Positions 34,464 through 42,857 of a stretch of DNA of 64,000 nt are shown here, in pieces. The stretch comes from Streptomyces bacillaris (GTDB lineage: Bacteria > Actinomycetota > Actinomycetes > Streptomycetales > Streptomycetaceae). Under the pieces are notes generated by a model. It ran no database searches. It saw only the letters and a program-made list of their open reading frames with translations, and was not told the origin of the DNA. Made by a program: the position numbers and the translations under genes. How positions within the stretch are numbered: the first letter of the stretch is position 1; the number at the start of each line of letters is the position of its first letter. Location: contig NZ_CP029378.1 of assembly GCF_003268675.1 (NCBI RefSeq), forward strand, positions 4,526,001 to 4,590,000. Reading direction: 5' to 3'.

Positions 34464-35369
34464 TCAGCCCGCCGCGGCCTCGTCCTCGTCGACGAAGGTA
34501 CGCAGCCAGGAGCGGAACTCCGGTCCCAGGTCCTCGCGTTCGCAGGCGAGGCGGACGATGGCGCGCAGGTAGTCGCCCCGGTCGCCGGTGTCGTAGCGGC
34601 GGCCCTTGAAGACGACGCCGTGCACCGGGCCGCCGATCTTCTCGTCCGCCGCGAGCGTCTGGAGGGCGTCGGTGAGCTGGATCTCGCCGCCGCGCCCCGG
34701 CTCGGTCTGCCGCAGCACGTCGAAGACGGCCGGGTCCAGGACGTACCGGCCGATGATCGCGTAGTTGGACGGCGCGTCGGCCGGGGCCGGCTTCTCCACC
34801 AGGTCGGTGACCTTGACGACGTCGCCGTCCTCGGTGGTCTCCACGGCGGCGCAGCCGTAGAGGTGGATCTGGGAGGGCTCGACCTCCATGAGCGCGACGA
34901 CGCTGCCGCCGTGCCGCTCCTGGATCTCGATCATGCGGGCCAGCAGGGGGTCGCGCGGGTCTATGAGGTCGTCGCCCAGCAGCACGGCGAAGGGCTGGTC
35001 GCCCACGTGCGGGGCGGCACAGAGCACGGCGTGACCGAGGCCCTTGGGGTCGCCCTGGCGGACGTAGTGCGTGGTCGCCAGCGAGCTGGACTCCTGCACC
35101 CGCGCGAGCCGGTCGGCGTCGCCCTTCTTCTGGAGGGCCGACTCCAGCTCGTAGTTGCGGTCGAAGTGGTCCTCCAGGGCGCGCTTGTTGCGGCCGGTGA
35201 TCAGGAGGACGTCCTCGAGACCGGCGGAAGCGGCCTCCTCGACCACGTACTGGATCGCCGGCTTGTCGACGACCGGCAGCATCTCCTTCGGGGTCGCTTT
35301 CGTGGCCGGCAGGAACCGGGTGCCCAGGCCCGCGGCAGGGATGACGGCCTTGGTGATGCTGGTGTGCAT
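34464..35369 (-). CDS. galU: UTP-glucose-1-phosphate uridylyltransferase
   Basis: 301 residues. The nucleotidyltransferase signature AVIPAAGLGTRFLPATKATP and KEMLPVVDKPAIQYVVEEA are followed by FAVLLGDDLIDP (metal and UTP site), LVEKPAP, and GGEIQLTDALQTL. It makes UDP-glucose for glycans, trehalose and galactose metabolism in the cytosol. ATG at 35369. It is alone between the lysS terminator and a 376-base gene-free stretch. Confidence 0.95.
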   Translation of the reverse strand: MHTSITKAVIPAAGLGTRFLPATKATPKEMLPVVDKPAIQYVVEEAASAGLEDVLLITGRNKRALEDHFDRNYELESALQKKGDADRLARVQESSSLATTHYVRQGDPKGLGHAVLCAAPHVGDQPFAVLLGDDLIDPRDPLLARMIEIQERHGGSVVALMEVEPSQIHLYGCAAVETTEDGDVVKVTDLVEKPAPADAPSNYAIIGRYVLDPAVFDVLRQTEPGRGGEIQLTDALQTLAADEKIGGPVHGVVFKGRRYDTGDRGDYLRAIVRLACEREDLGPEFRSWLRTFVDEDEAAAG

Positions 35370-35745
35370 GGTGTGGATTCCCCGAGGTGTGGTGGAGATG
35401 GGCGTGCGCCACGGGCGCCGCCGCGCTGGGCGGCATCCCTGGTGCGTCCGGCGGCAGGATCACCGCTGTGACCTCATACCTCATATGAACATATAAATGA
35501 TGATGAGCTGATGCGAAGACGGACGATACAGGAGAAGCCTGGCCCTCCTTCGCGGGTCGCCCCTCCGGCCGGCCGCGGCAAAGCCGTCATCAGCAACCGA
35601 CCCGCGGGCCTGCGAGATGGTTGCGCACACCTCGTGAACGTGATGTACGCCATGCCGACCCGGGGTGGCTTTCAGAGGGCGCGCAGCTGTACGTCGGGTG
35701 CTCTGCCCGGCCGCACGACAGGCGCCCTGGCCGGCCGTACGTACG
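35370..35745. other. Gene-free stretch upstream of galU and after DUF2637 gene
   Basis: 376 bases. The first part (about 35460-35510) is unusually AT-rich for this genome, with a TATG-AA-CATA palindrome near 35477-35486, and probably holds the galU promoter. The last 55 bases contain imperfect direct repeats of the 3' end of the DUF2637 gene. I find no tRNA or credible ORF. Confidence 0.5.
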
Positions 35746-35766
35746 TCAGGCGCTCTGGTCGGCCGT
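35695..35766. repeat. Imperfect tandem copies of the DUF2637 gene 3' end
   Basis: CAGGCGCTCTGGTCGGCCGT at 35747-35766 (inside the gene end) recurs as CAGGCGCCCTGGCCGGCCGT at 35719-35738 and, more weakly, from 35695. Spacing is 28 and 24 bases. Confidence 0.65.
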
Positions 35767-37311
35767 CGCCTGCGCCGGGACGTACGCCTTCCTGAACTCC
35801 GGCATCAGACGCTGGAGAAGCTCGGTCGAGCGGGGGTGCCGTACGTTGCGGGTGTCCGCGAGGTGGATGTCCAGGATCTCCACGCTCGGGTACTGACCCT
35901 CCTGGTCCGTGTACGCGGAGAACACCTCGAAGGCCAGGTCGGCGTACTCCGCGTCCTCCTGGGGCCACTCCTCCAGCTGCGGGGCCTCCTCGGGACCGGG
36001 TTCCGGGACGCGGGCCGCCTCGGGGGCCTGCGCGTGGATCTGGGGGCGCTCCTCCTGGCGGGGGTGCGGGACCGCGCCGATCGTGCCGACGTCACCGAGC
36101 GGGCGGGTGCGGCCGGGGCCCAGGGGGACGGCGGCGGGCGCGGGCTCCAGGCCCTCGGTGTACTCGGGGTCGTACGCGCTGGAGTGCGGCCCCTCCGGAA
36201 GCTTCTGCGCGGCGAACCAGGGGCTGTCGTGGGTGGGCGGGACCTGGGGGGTTTCCGGGACCTGCGGGGATTCCGGGGCGACCGGGGTCTGCGGGGCGGT
36301 CTGGGGCTGAGAGGCGGCGGGGGCCTGGGCGGCCTGCTCGACGGGGTGGTGGTGCTGTTGCTGGGGCGCCTGCTTCTGGAGTGACATGGGCTGCTGGTGC
36401 TGCTGGTGCTGCTGGTGCTGCTGGTGCTGCTGTGCCTGGGCCTGCGGCTGGGCCTGGATCTGCCCCTGCTGCTCCTGCTCCTGCTGGGGGTCGTACGACA
36501 GCTCCGGCCGCTCCGGCAGTTCGGCCTTCGGGGCGGGCGGCAGCAGGGCCGGTTCGATGCCGGCGGCGGCGAGCCCGGCCGGGGCGGTCTCGGCGAGGGG
36601 GACGCCGTACTTCGCCAGCCGCAGCGGCATCATCGACTCGACCGGGGCCTTGCGGCGCCAGTTGCGGCCGAACCGGGCCTGGAGGCGCGCCTGGTAGATC
36701 AGCCGCTCCTGTTCGAGCTTGATGACCTGCTCGTAGCTGCGCAGCTCCCACAGCTTCATGCGCCGCCACAGCTTGAACGTCGGTACGGGGGAGAGCAGCC
36801 AGCGGGTGAGGCGCACGCCCTCCATGTGCTTGTCCGCCGTGATGTCCGCGATCCGGCCCACCGCGTGGCGGGCCGCCTCCACGGAGACGACGAACAGGAC
36901 CGGGATCACCGCGTGCATCGCGGTGCCGAGCGGATCGGGCCAGGAGGCGGCCCCGTTGAACGCGATGGTCGCGGCGGTCAGCAGCCACGCGGTCTGGCGC
37001 AGCAGCGGGAACGGGATCCGCATCCAGGTGAGCAGGAGGTCCAGGGCGAGGAGGACGCAGATGCCCGCGTCGATGCCGATCGGGAAGACCAGGGAGAACT
37101 GGCCGAACCCCTTGGCCTCGGCCAGCTCGCGCACGGCCGCGTAGGAGCCCGCGAACCCGATCGCGGCGATGATCACCGCACCGGCGACGACGATCCCGAT
37201 GAGTATCCGGTGCGTGCGTGTCAGCGGTATGGCGGCCACCGGCGCTCCCCTCCCCGACTTCTTCTCTCCCGGACCGGCATCCATGTCCGGCGCTGGCACA
37301 GCCTGGCACAT
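35746..37311 (-). CDS. DUF2637 membrane protein with long Gln/Pro-rich tail
   Basis: 521 residues. The N-terminal 150 residues hold four likely membrane helices (HRILIGIVVAGAVIIAAIGF, FSLVFPIGIDAGICVLLALD, LLRQTAWLLTAATIAF, AVIPVLFVVSVEAARHAVG) matching DUF2637, a family that also includes plasmid spread (SpdB-like) proteins. A helical segment (LWELRSYEQVIKLEQERLIY) follows. The long tail has a QQH repeat from a nine-base microsatellite and a conserved C-terminal block (DLAFEVFSAYTDQEGQYPSV). ATG at 37311 follows a weak CGGAA; ATG 37284 is an alternative. Function unknown. Confidence 0.75.
   Translation of the reverse strand: MCQAVPAPDMDAGPGEKKSGRGAPVAAIPLTRTHRILIGIVVAGAVIIAAIGFAGSYAAVRELAEAKGFGQFSLVFPIGIDAGICVLLALDLLLTWMRIPFPLLRQTAWLLTAATIAFNGAASWPDPLGTAMHAVIPVLFVVSVEAARHAVGRIADITADKHMEGVRLTRWLLSPVPTFKLWRRMKLWELRSYEQVIKLEQERLIYQARLQARFGRNWRRKAPVESMMPLRLAKYGVPLAETAPAGLAAAGIEPALLPPAPKAELPERPELSYDPQQEQEQQGQIQAQPQAQAQQHQQHQQHQQHQQPMSLQKQAPQQQHHHPVEQAAQAPAASQPQTAPQTPVAPESPQVPETPQVPPTHDSPWFAAQKLPEGPHSSAYDPEYTEGLEPAPAAVPLGPGRTRPLGDVGTIGAVPHPRQEERPQIHAQAPEAARVPEPGPEEAPQLEEWPQEDAEYADLAFEVFSAYTDQEGQYPSVEILDIHLADTRNVRHPRSTELLQRLMPEFRKAYVPAQATADQSA
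36391..36426. repeat. Nine-base microsatellite, four copies
   Basis: CTGCTGGTG repeated four times perfectly, followed by a partial fifth copy. It encodes the QQH repeat of the DUF2637 protein on the other strand, so copy-number change would keep the frame. Confidence 0.9.
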
Positions 37312-37421
37312 GTGTGCGAGTTCCGTTGCGCGGGGAGGGAGAAGGCCGGCCCTCGGCGGAGGGCCGGGCTCCGGAAAAACGCCGCACGGCCTGGGAGTTC
37401 GGCTTCCCGGGCCCGCTCAGG

Positions 37422-38222
37422 TCACGACTTGGGCGTGGCCTCGGCGTCGTCCTTCTTCTCGTCGGACTTGCCGTCTGACGCGCCGTCGGTCTTCGCGGCC
37501 TCGGCGGTCTTGCCGACCGCGGCGACCGCTTCCTTCGCCGCCTTCCGGGCGTCCTCGAGGATGTCGGCGGCGGACGGGGTCTTCGCCCCCGCGAAGCCCG
37601 CGCCGTTGTACGTCAGGGTGACGACGACATTGCCCGTACGGGCGACGACCGTGCTGTTCTCGAACTTCTCGTCCGACTTGTCGAGGCCGTACGTGATCGC
37701 CGTCGCCTCGTCGCCGATGCCGGCGGCGTCGGCGGTGGCGACCTTCTGCGCGCCCTCGCTCGCCTTCTCCTTGGCGACCTGCTTCGTGTAGTCCTCGGCG
37801 GCGCGGTCGGCGCCGCTGCCCAGCGACTGGTCGGAGTCGAAGCGGGTGAAGGCGACGGAGAGCCAGCGGTACTGCGAGCCCTTGACGCCGTTGTCCTTCA
37901 GACCGTTCCACGAGCAGCTGCCGCGCACCGAGAGGTCGCTGGAGCGGCCCGCCGTGCCGCCCTTCTTCTTGGCGTCGGGCACCAGGTCCTCGATCGTGCC
38001 CTTCCCGATCGAGGAGCAGGCGTCGGGCAGGTCGCCGAACTTCGCCGGCTCGACCGCGGGCTTCGTCGGCTCGGTGGTGGCGGCGCCGGACGACGAGGAG
38101 TCCGCACTCTTCTTGGCGTCGGAGCCGGAGCCGGAGTCCGACGAGCAGCCGACGGCGACGAGCATCACCGGGACGGCGGCGCAGGCGAGGATGCGGGACA
38201 GGCGCGGAGCTGAACGGTGCAT
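37422..38222 (-). CDS. DUF3558 lipoprotein, first of a tandem pair
   Basis: 266 residues. Signal peptide with lipobox (PVMLVAVGCSSDS) predicts a lipid-anchored surface protein. After a Ser/Asp/Lys linker, DACSSIGKGTIEDLVPDAKK, RGSCSWNGLKDNGVKG and VVARTGNVVVTLTYNGAGF fit DUF3558, whose paired cysteines probably form a disulfide. The C-terminus is a charged Lys/Asp tail. ATG at 38222; an AAGGAACC stretch precedes it. The next lipoprotein gene on the same strand is of the same family and ends 163 bases upstream. Confidence 0.8.
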   Translation of the reverse strand: MHRSAPRLSRILACAAVPVMLVAVGCSSDSGSGSDAKKSADSSSSGAATTEPTKPAVEPAKFGDLPDACSSIGKGTIEDLVPDAKKKGGTAGRSSDLSVRGSCSWNGLKDNGVKGSQYRWLSVAFTRFDSDQSLGSGADRAAEDYTKQVAKEKASEGAQKVATADAAGIGDEATAITYGLDKSDEKFENSTVVARTGNVVVTLTYNGAGFAGAKTPSAADILEDARKAAKEAVAAVGKTAEAAKTDGASDGKSDEKKDDAEATPKS

Positions 38223-38385
38223 GGTTCCTTCACTCGGATGGCACGGAGGTCTCGGTCGTGGAGGCTCGGTCGGTATGTCTGCGTCGGTACGTCTCTGTCG
38301 GTACGTCTTCAGGGGAGCCACGTTACGACGGACGACGGTTTCCCGGCGCCCCGGTCGCCGATGGCCCCCGGCCCCGGGAGCGGCT

Positions 38386-39279
38386 CTACCCGCTGATCAC
38401 CTCGGCCAGCTTCCGGGCCAGTGACCGGGCCTTTTCCTGCAGTTCCCTGCTGTCGGGCACCTTGGTGACGAGGGTCGGCTGCTCGCCGTACCGGACGGTC
38501 ACGAGCACATTCGATGTGCGGAATACCACGCTCACCGTGCGGTGCTGTGCGGTGGAACCTGCCCGGGTGAGGAGATCGTCCAGGAATGCGGCATCTCCGA
38601 GCCCGCCGAGCACCCGCGGCCGGAGGTCCTCGTCGCCGCTGCCGGACGGGCTCGGGTCACCGGAGGCGGTGGCCGAGGCGGAGGCGGACGGGGAGGGTGC
38701 GGCGGAGGAAGAAGCGGAGGAGGACGCAGAGGGGTCCGCCGAGCCCTGGTCGTCACCGGGCTTCGATGTCCTCTTCTCCTTCTCCTCTCCTTCCGCACTC
38801 GCCGTCGCGCCCTTGCCCTTCTCCGGGGACCCGCCGCCCGTCCCCGGCAGCTCGGCCGCGTTCTCCTTCTTCACGTACAGGGCGCGGGCGCGGTCCTCGT
38901 CGCTGACGGCGGGGTCGTACGACACGACGCGCTCGAAGTCGATCGTCAGGTTGCGGGAGGAGTCCGGCGCGGTGGACTTCCAGCGGCAGCCGACCTTGCG
39001 ATCGGTGTCGTACGTGATGGTCGCCGCCCCGCGGAGCGCCTTCTCCTGCTGCTGCCGGGACAGCTGGGCGATGCCCGGCAGCAGGTCCTTGAGCGTGGAG
39101 TCCGGCACGGCCCGGCAGGGCGCGGGCAGCGTGCGGTACTTGCCCGGGGGCGCGGTGGTCACGGCGGGGTTGCCCGGCTTGCTGTCGGCGTCGCTCGCGC
39201 CGCCGCCGGAGCCGGCGCTGCAGCCGACCGCGAGCGCCGCGAGGAGTGCGACGCCGGGTACGTAGGCCATGTGTCGCAC
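38386..39279 (-). CDS. DUF3558 lipoprotein, second of a tandem pair
   Basis: 297 residues. Short signal with lipobox (LLAALAVGCSAGS). The DUF3558-like core is LPAPCRAVPDSTLKDLLPG, VGCRWKSTAPDSSRNLTIDF and VSVVFRTSNVLVTVRYGEQP, interrupted by a long Ser/Pro/Ala/Glu linker (about residues 140-220). I chose GTG 39279, nine bases after GGGAG; ATG 39270 is possible. The pair with the gene at 37422 suggests an old duplication. Role unknown. Divergent from rtcB. Confidence 0.78.
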   Translation of the reverse strand: MRHMAYVPGVALLAALAVGCSAGSGGGASDADSKPGNPAVTTAPPGKYRTLPAPCRAVPDSTLKDLLPGIAQLSRQQQEKALRGAATITYDTDRKVGCRWKSTAPDSSRNLTIDFERVVSYDPAVSDEDRARALYVKKENAAELPGTGGGSPEKGKGATASAEGEEKEKRTSKPGDDQGSADPSASSSASSSAAPSPSASASATASGDPSPSGSGDEDLRPRVLGGLGDAAFLDDLLTRAGSTAQHRTVSVVFRTSNVLVTVRYGEQPTLVTKVPDSRELQEKARSLARKLAEVISG

Positions 39280-39454
39280 CGTCCCAGGCTCCCTTCGGTA
39301 CGGAAAAACGTGTTGCCGCCGAGAGGCGGCCGATGGACACAATGTGTATCGCACGCGCCGCTGTGAATGCCGGTCGGCCGACTTGTTTGCCGACCTTGGC
39401 ACCGGTTTTGCGCTTTCAGTCTTTTCGGGGGAATCGCGGGGGAATCGAGGAGCT

Positions 39455-40648
39455 ATGTCGTACGTAGAGGTACCGGGGGCGAAGGTCCCCATCCGGATGT
39501 GGACCGACCCGGCGTCCGTCGAGGACGTGGCGATGCAGCAGCTGAGGAACGTCTCCACGCTGCCCTGGATCAAGGGTCTCGCCGTCATGCCGGACGTCCA
39601 CTTCGGCAAGGGGGCCACGGTCGGTTCGGTGATCGCGATGCAGGGCGCGGTCTGCCCGGCCGCGGTCGGGGTCGACATCGGCTGCGGGATGTCCGCGGTC
39701 AGGACGTCCCTGACGGCGAACGACCTCCCCGGCGACCTGTCACGGCTGCGCTCCAAGATCGAGCAGGCCATTCCGGTGGGCCGCGGGATGCACGACGAGA
39801 CCGTGGACCCGGGGCGGCTGCACGGGTTCCCGACGGCCGGATGGGACGACTTCTGGGGGCGGTTCGACGGGATCGCGGAAGCGGTCAAGTTCCGTCAGGA
39901 GCGTGCCACGAAGCAGATGGGAACGCTCGGCTCGGGCAACCACATGATCGAGTTCTGTCTCGACAGTGCCGGGAGCGTGTGGCTGATGCTCCACTCCGGC
40001 TCCCGGAACATCGGCAAGGAACTGGCCGAGCACCACATCGGGATCGCGCAGAAGCTGCCGCACAACCAAGGCATCATCGACCGGGACCTGGCGGTGTTCA
40101 TCTCGGACACTCCGCAGATGGCCGACTACCGGAACGATCTGTACTGGGCGCAGGAGTATGCCAAGTACAACCGCGCGATCATGATGGCGCTCTTCAAGGA
40201 CGTGGTCCGCAAGGAGTTCAAGAAGGCGAAGCCGGTCTTCGAGCAGGAGATCTCCTGCCACCACAACTACGTGGCGGAGGAGCGGTACGACGGCGCCGAC
40301 CTGCTGGTCACCCGTAAGGGAGCGATCCGCGCGGGCTCCGGTGAGTACGGCATCATCCCCGGCTCGATGGGCACCAGTTCGTACATCGTCAAGGGTCTCG
40401 GCAACGAGAAGGCGTTCAACTCGGCCTCCCACGGAGCCGGTCGCCGGATGAGCCGGAACGCGGCCAAGCGCCGCTTCACCGTGCGGGACCTGGAGGAGCA
40501 GACGCGGGGCGTGGAGTGCCGCAAGGACTCCGGCGTCCTGGACGAGATCCCGGCCGCGTACAAGCCGATCGAGCAGGTCATGGAGCAGCAGCGCGACCTG
40601 GTCGAGGTGGTCGCGAAGCTCAAGCAGGTCATCTGCATCAAGGGGTGA
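39455..40648 (+). CDS. rtcB: RNA-splicing ligase RtcB
   Basis: 397 residues, compact bacterial form. RtcB joins 2',3'-cyclic-phosphate or 3'-phosphate RNA ends to 5'-OH ends using GTP and Mn. Metal and guanylylation residues are present: MPDVHFGKGATVGSV, AVGVDIGCGMSAV (metal cysteine), GTLGSGNHMIEF, MLHSGSRNIGKEL and SASHGAGRRMSR with the histidine that carries GMP. ATG at 39455 after GAGGAG. In bacteria RtcB is often a repair enzyme controlled by RtcR, but no rtcA or rtcR is seen here. Its 3' side faces a LAGLIDADG gene across a repeat array. Confidence 0.95.
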   Translation: MSYVEVPGAKVPIRMWTDPASVEDVAMQQLRNVSTLPWIKGLAVMPDVHFGKGATVGSVIAMQGAVCPAAVGVDIGCGMSAVRTSLTANDLPGDLSRLRSKIEQAIPVGRGMHDETVDPGRLHGFPTAGWDDFWGRFDGIAEAVKFRQERATKQMGTLGSGNHMIEFCLDSAGSVWLMLHSGSRNIGKELAEHHIGIAQKLPHNQGIIDRDLAVFISDTPQMADYRNDLYWAQEYAKYNRAIMMALFKDVVRKEFKKAKPVFEQEISCHHNYVAEERYDGADLLVTRKGAIRAGSGEYGIIPGSMGTSSYIVKGLGNEKAFNSASHGAGRRMSRNAAKRRFTVRDLEEQTRGVECRKDSGVLDEIPAAYKPIEQVMEQQRDLVEVVAKLKQVICIKG

Positions 40649-40663
40649 GCTGCTGAGGCGCTG

Positions 40664-40707
40664 CGGTGAGGGGCCCGTCGTCGTGGGTGGCGGCGGGTCC
40701 CTCACCG
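40664..40707. terminator. Hairpin terminator after rtcB
   Basis: 14-bp stem with one G-U pair (40664-40677 with 40694-40707) and 16-base loop, starting 15 bases after the rtcB stop. The right arm is the first unit of the 35-bp repeat array. Confidence 0.7.
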
Positions 40708-40798
40708 TCCTTCCAGGCGTCTACGGGGCGGGCCCCTCACCGTCCTTCCAGGCGTCTACGGGGCGGGCCCCTCACCGCCCTCCGGGGCGTCTACGGGC
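40698..40798. repeat. 35-bp tandem repeat, three copies
   Basis: Units beginning near 40698, 40733 and 40768 (core CTCACCGTCCTTCCAGGCGT). Copies one and two are almost identical; the third has four or so differences and overlaps the stop codon of the LAGLIDADG gene at 40791-40793. Confidence 0.9.
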
Positions 40799-41720
40799 CA
40801 GGCGGAAGGTCCTCGGGGCACCGCACCTGTCCGGTCCTGAGCCGCCAGAGACGTACCGAACAGGAAGCCTCACTGCGGCCCAGCTCGGCAGCTGCCGCGG
40901 CGGTGTCCTCCGAGCCCAGCAGGGTGCGGTCCTCCCACGGTTTCCAGCGGCGGCCCGGCGGACGGACGCGCATGGTCGCGGGGCGTTCCCAGGAGGGCAG
41001 GGAAGCGGCCGCCGTGCTCTTGCGGGCGAGGGAGAGGCAGTCCGGGTAGTAGAGGTGCCCGGCCAGCTGGACCGCCGCCTCCTTCGTGTAGACGACGTTG
41101 TAGACCCCGTCGCGGGTGTTGCGCCCGATCCGGCGTGCGGTTCCCGTGACGGCCTTGGCGTACCGGCAGAGGTAGGCGCCGACGGCGGCGCTCGCGGTGG
41201 TCAGCGAGACGAACGGCAGTCCCTGTCCCGTGTAGCCGATGGATCCGTCCGCGTCGATGATCCCGCGCAGATAGTCGCGGCGGGAGAACTCCACCCGGGG
41301 CGGGGTGATCCTCTTCGACTTCCGGCCGTAGGGGAGACCCAGATCGTGGACCTTTGTCCTGGCTTCCCGATCGCAGAGAGTCCAGACGGCTGAGTGGTGC
41401 CGCTCCGCGAAATTCGTGGACCGTACGCGCTCGGTGATGCTGCTGTTGTACGGAGTCAGCTGCTGGAACTCGCGGAGGACGGCGATGTCCCGCACGTTGA
41501 TCTCGACGGAGAGACGGCCTTTGTGCCCGGTGCCTGCCGCGAGATGCCCGTCGGCCTGGAGGAAGCCGAACATGTAGGCGTAACACGGGTCTTCGAGATC
41601 CATGAAGGCCGGGACAGGGCGGGGCGTCGGTGAGTCTGCTGACGCCGGTGGTGGGGGCGGGGCGGGTGCGAGAGCGCCGATGTCGAAGACCGCGCGCGCG
41701 TTAGGGTCGTGTCCAGCCAC
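40791..41720 (-). CDS. Free-standing LAGLIDADG-type homing endonuclease-like protein
   Basis: 309 residues. Two LAGLIDADG motifs are present, YAYMFGFLQADGHL (about residue 50) and YLRGIIDADGSIGY (about residue 150), each with the catalytic-type Asp. A C-terminal SANT/Myb-like or HTH block follows (GRRWKPWEDRTLLGSEDTAA, ELGRSEASCSVRLWRLR). Two motifs mean a monomeric pseudo-symmetric enzyme. It is not inside an intein or a recognisable intron, so it is either a domesticated DNA-binding protein or a lone endonuclease. GTG at 41720 is the first start; ATG 41603 lacks a ribosome site. It ends in the repeat array beside rtcB. Confidence 0.75.
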   Translation of the reverse strand: MAGHDPNARAVFDIGALAPAPPPPPASADSPTPRPVPAFMDLEDPCYAYMFGFLQADGHLAAGTGHKGRLSVEINVRDIAVLREFQQLTPYNSSITERVRSTNFAERHHSAVWTLCDREARTKVHDLGLPYGRKSKRITPPRVEFSRRDYLRGIIDADGSIGYTGQGLPFVSLTTASAAVGAYLCRYAKAVTGTARRIGRNTRDGVYNVVYTKEAAVQLAGHLYYPDCLSLARKSTAAASLPSWERPATMRVRPPGRRWKPWEDRTLLGSEDTAAAAAELGRSEASCSVRLWRLRTGQVRCPEDLPPGP

Positions 41721-41832
41721 GGGGAAGCCCTACTTCCTTGGTGGTGAGGCCCTCGGCCGGGACGGGAATCCTGGCCGGGGGCTGCTCTGCGTTCGTTGTG
41801 AACGACCCTAGGCAGCGGTTTCGGTGACCGGG

Positions 41833-41856
41833 CGGGTGATCGACGCTGATCACCCG
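41833..41856 (-). terminator. Short hairpin after the SDR gene
   Basis: 9-bp perfect stem, CGGGTGATC with GATCACCCG, six-base loop, 42 bases past the SDR stop. Confidence 0.6.
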
Positions 41857-41897
41857 TACGAGTGGCCGACGAGGTTACGTGGCAGAGGCGGAGCGCC

Positions 41898-42656
41898 TCA
41901 GAGCACGCGGTGCACCTTCGAGTTGGAGGCCTGGGCGCGGGGGCGGACCACCAGGAGGTCGATGTTGACGTGGCTGGGGCGGGTGACGGCCCAGCCGATC
42001 GTGTCGGCCACGTCCTCGGCGGTGAGGGGGGCGTCCACGCCCGCGTAGACCTTGGCGGCCTTCTCGGTGTCGCCGCGGAAGCGGGTGGTGGCGAACTCCT
42101 CGGTCTTGACCATGCCGGGGGCCACCTCGATCACGCGGACCGGGGTGCCGACGATCTCCAGGCGCAGGGTCTCGGCCAGGACGTGTTCGCCGTGCTTGGC
42201 GGCCACGTAGCCGCCGCCGCCCTCGTAGGAGGAGAGCGCGGCGGTGGAGGAGAGGATCACGATGGTGCCGTCGCCGCTCGCGGTCAGGGCGGGGAGCAGG
42301 GCCTGGGTGACGTTGAGGGTGCCGATGACGTTCGTCTCGTACATCTGGCGCCAGTCGTCCGGGTCGCCGGTCGCCACCGGGTCCGCGCCCAGTGCGCCGC
42401 CCGCGTTGTTGACGAGGAGGGCCAGCGAGCGGAACGCGGTGGCGAACTCGTCGACGGCCGCGCGGTCGGTCACGTCCAGGGCGTAGGCCGTCGCCTCGTG
42501 GCCGGCCTCGACGATCTCGGCGGCGAGCGCCTCGATGCGGTCCTTGCGGCGCGCGGTGAGCACGACCCGGAAGCCGGCCGCGGCCAGGGTGCGGGCGGTC
42601 GCGGCGCCGATGCCGCTGCTCGCGCCGGTGACGACGGCGATGGGGGTGGCGGTCAT
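41898..42656 (-). CDS. Short-chain dehydrogenase/reductase
   Basis: 252 residues of classical SDR type. TGASSGIGAATARTLAAAGF binds NADP(H), with an R-R-K after the second strand (LTARRKDRI) favouring NADP. LLVNNAGGAL, SSTAALSS and the catalytic YVAAKHGEH are complete. The C-terminus TRPSHVNIDLLVVRPRAQ matches the serine/threonine dehydrogenase-like YdfG subgroup, so a 3-hydroxy acid or small carbonyl is a likely substrate. ATG at 42656 with AAGGAGAT eight bases upstream. Monocistronic. Confidence 0.9.
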   Translation of the reverse strand: MTATPIAVVTGASSGIGAATARTLAAAGFRVVLTARRKDRIEALAAEIVEAGHEATAYALDVTDRAAVDEFATAFRSLALLVNNAGGALGADPVATGDPDDWRQMYETNVIGTLNVTQALLPALTASGDGTIVILSSTAALSSYEGGGGYVAAKHGEHVLAETLRLEIVGTPVRVIEVAPGMVKTEEFATTRFRGDTEKAAKVYAGVDAPLTAEDVADTIGWAVTRPSHVNIDLLVVRPRAQASNSKVHRVL

Positions 42657-42857
42657 GGCGATCTCCTTGGGCAGTTGATCGGTAACGGGAAAAGGATAGG
42701 CAGCCGTTGCCCGCCCGGTCTGCCCCGCCTCCACGGACCGGACGGACGGGGACCGGACGGGGGCGGAGAGCTTCCGTCGTGGGCTGTGCGGGTGGGGGAG
42801 AGCGCGTCGGACTCGTCCTTTAATAGGGTTAATCGCCCTTATCGGTATCTTCCGACC

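Noticed and set aside
35370..35745. A tRNA gene in the gap beside galU
   Set aside because: I found no T-loop, acceptor pairing or CCA context; the region looks like promoter plus repeats.
35746..37311. DUF2637 gene as sign of an integrated plasmid (SpdB-like)
   Set aside because: No tra, rep or integrase genes accompany it and the flanks are core genes, so it is treated as chromosomal.
41785..41806. CGTTC-GTTGT-GAACG with a TTGTGAACG half-site like the Rex operator
   Set aside because: Only one arm fits Rex, the second lacks CACAA, and the downstream LAGLIDADG gene has no respiratory link.
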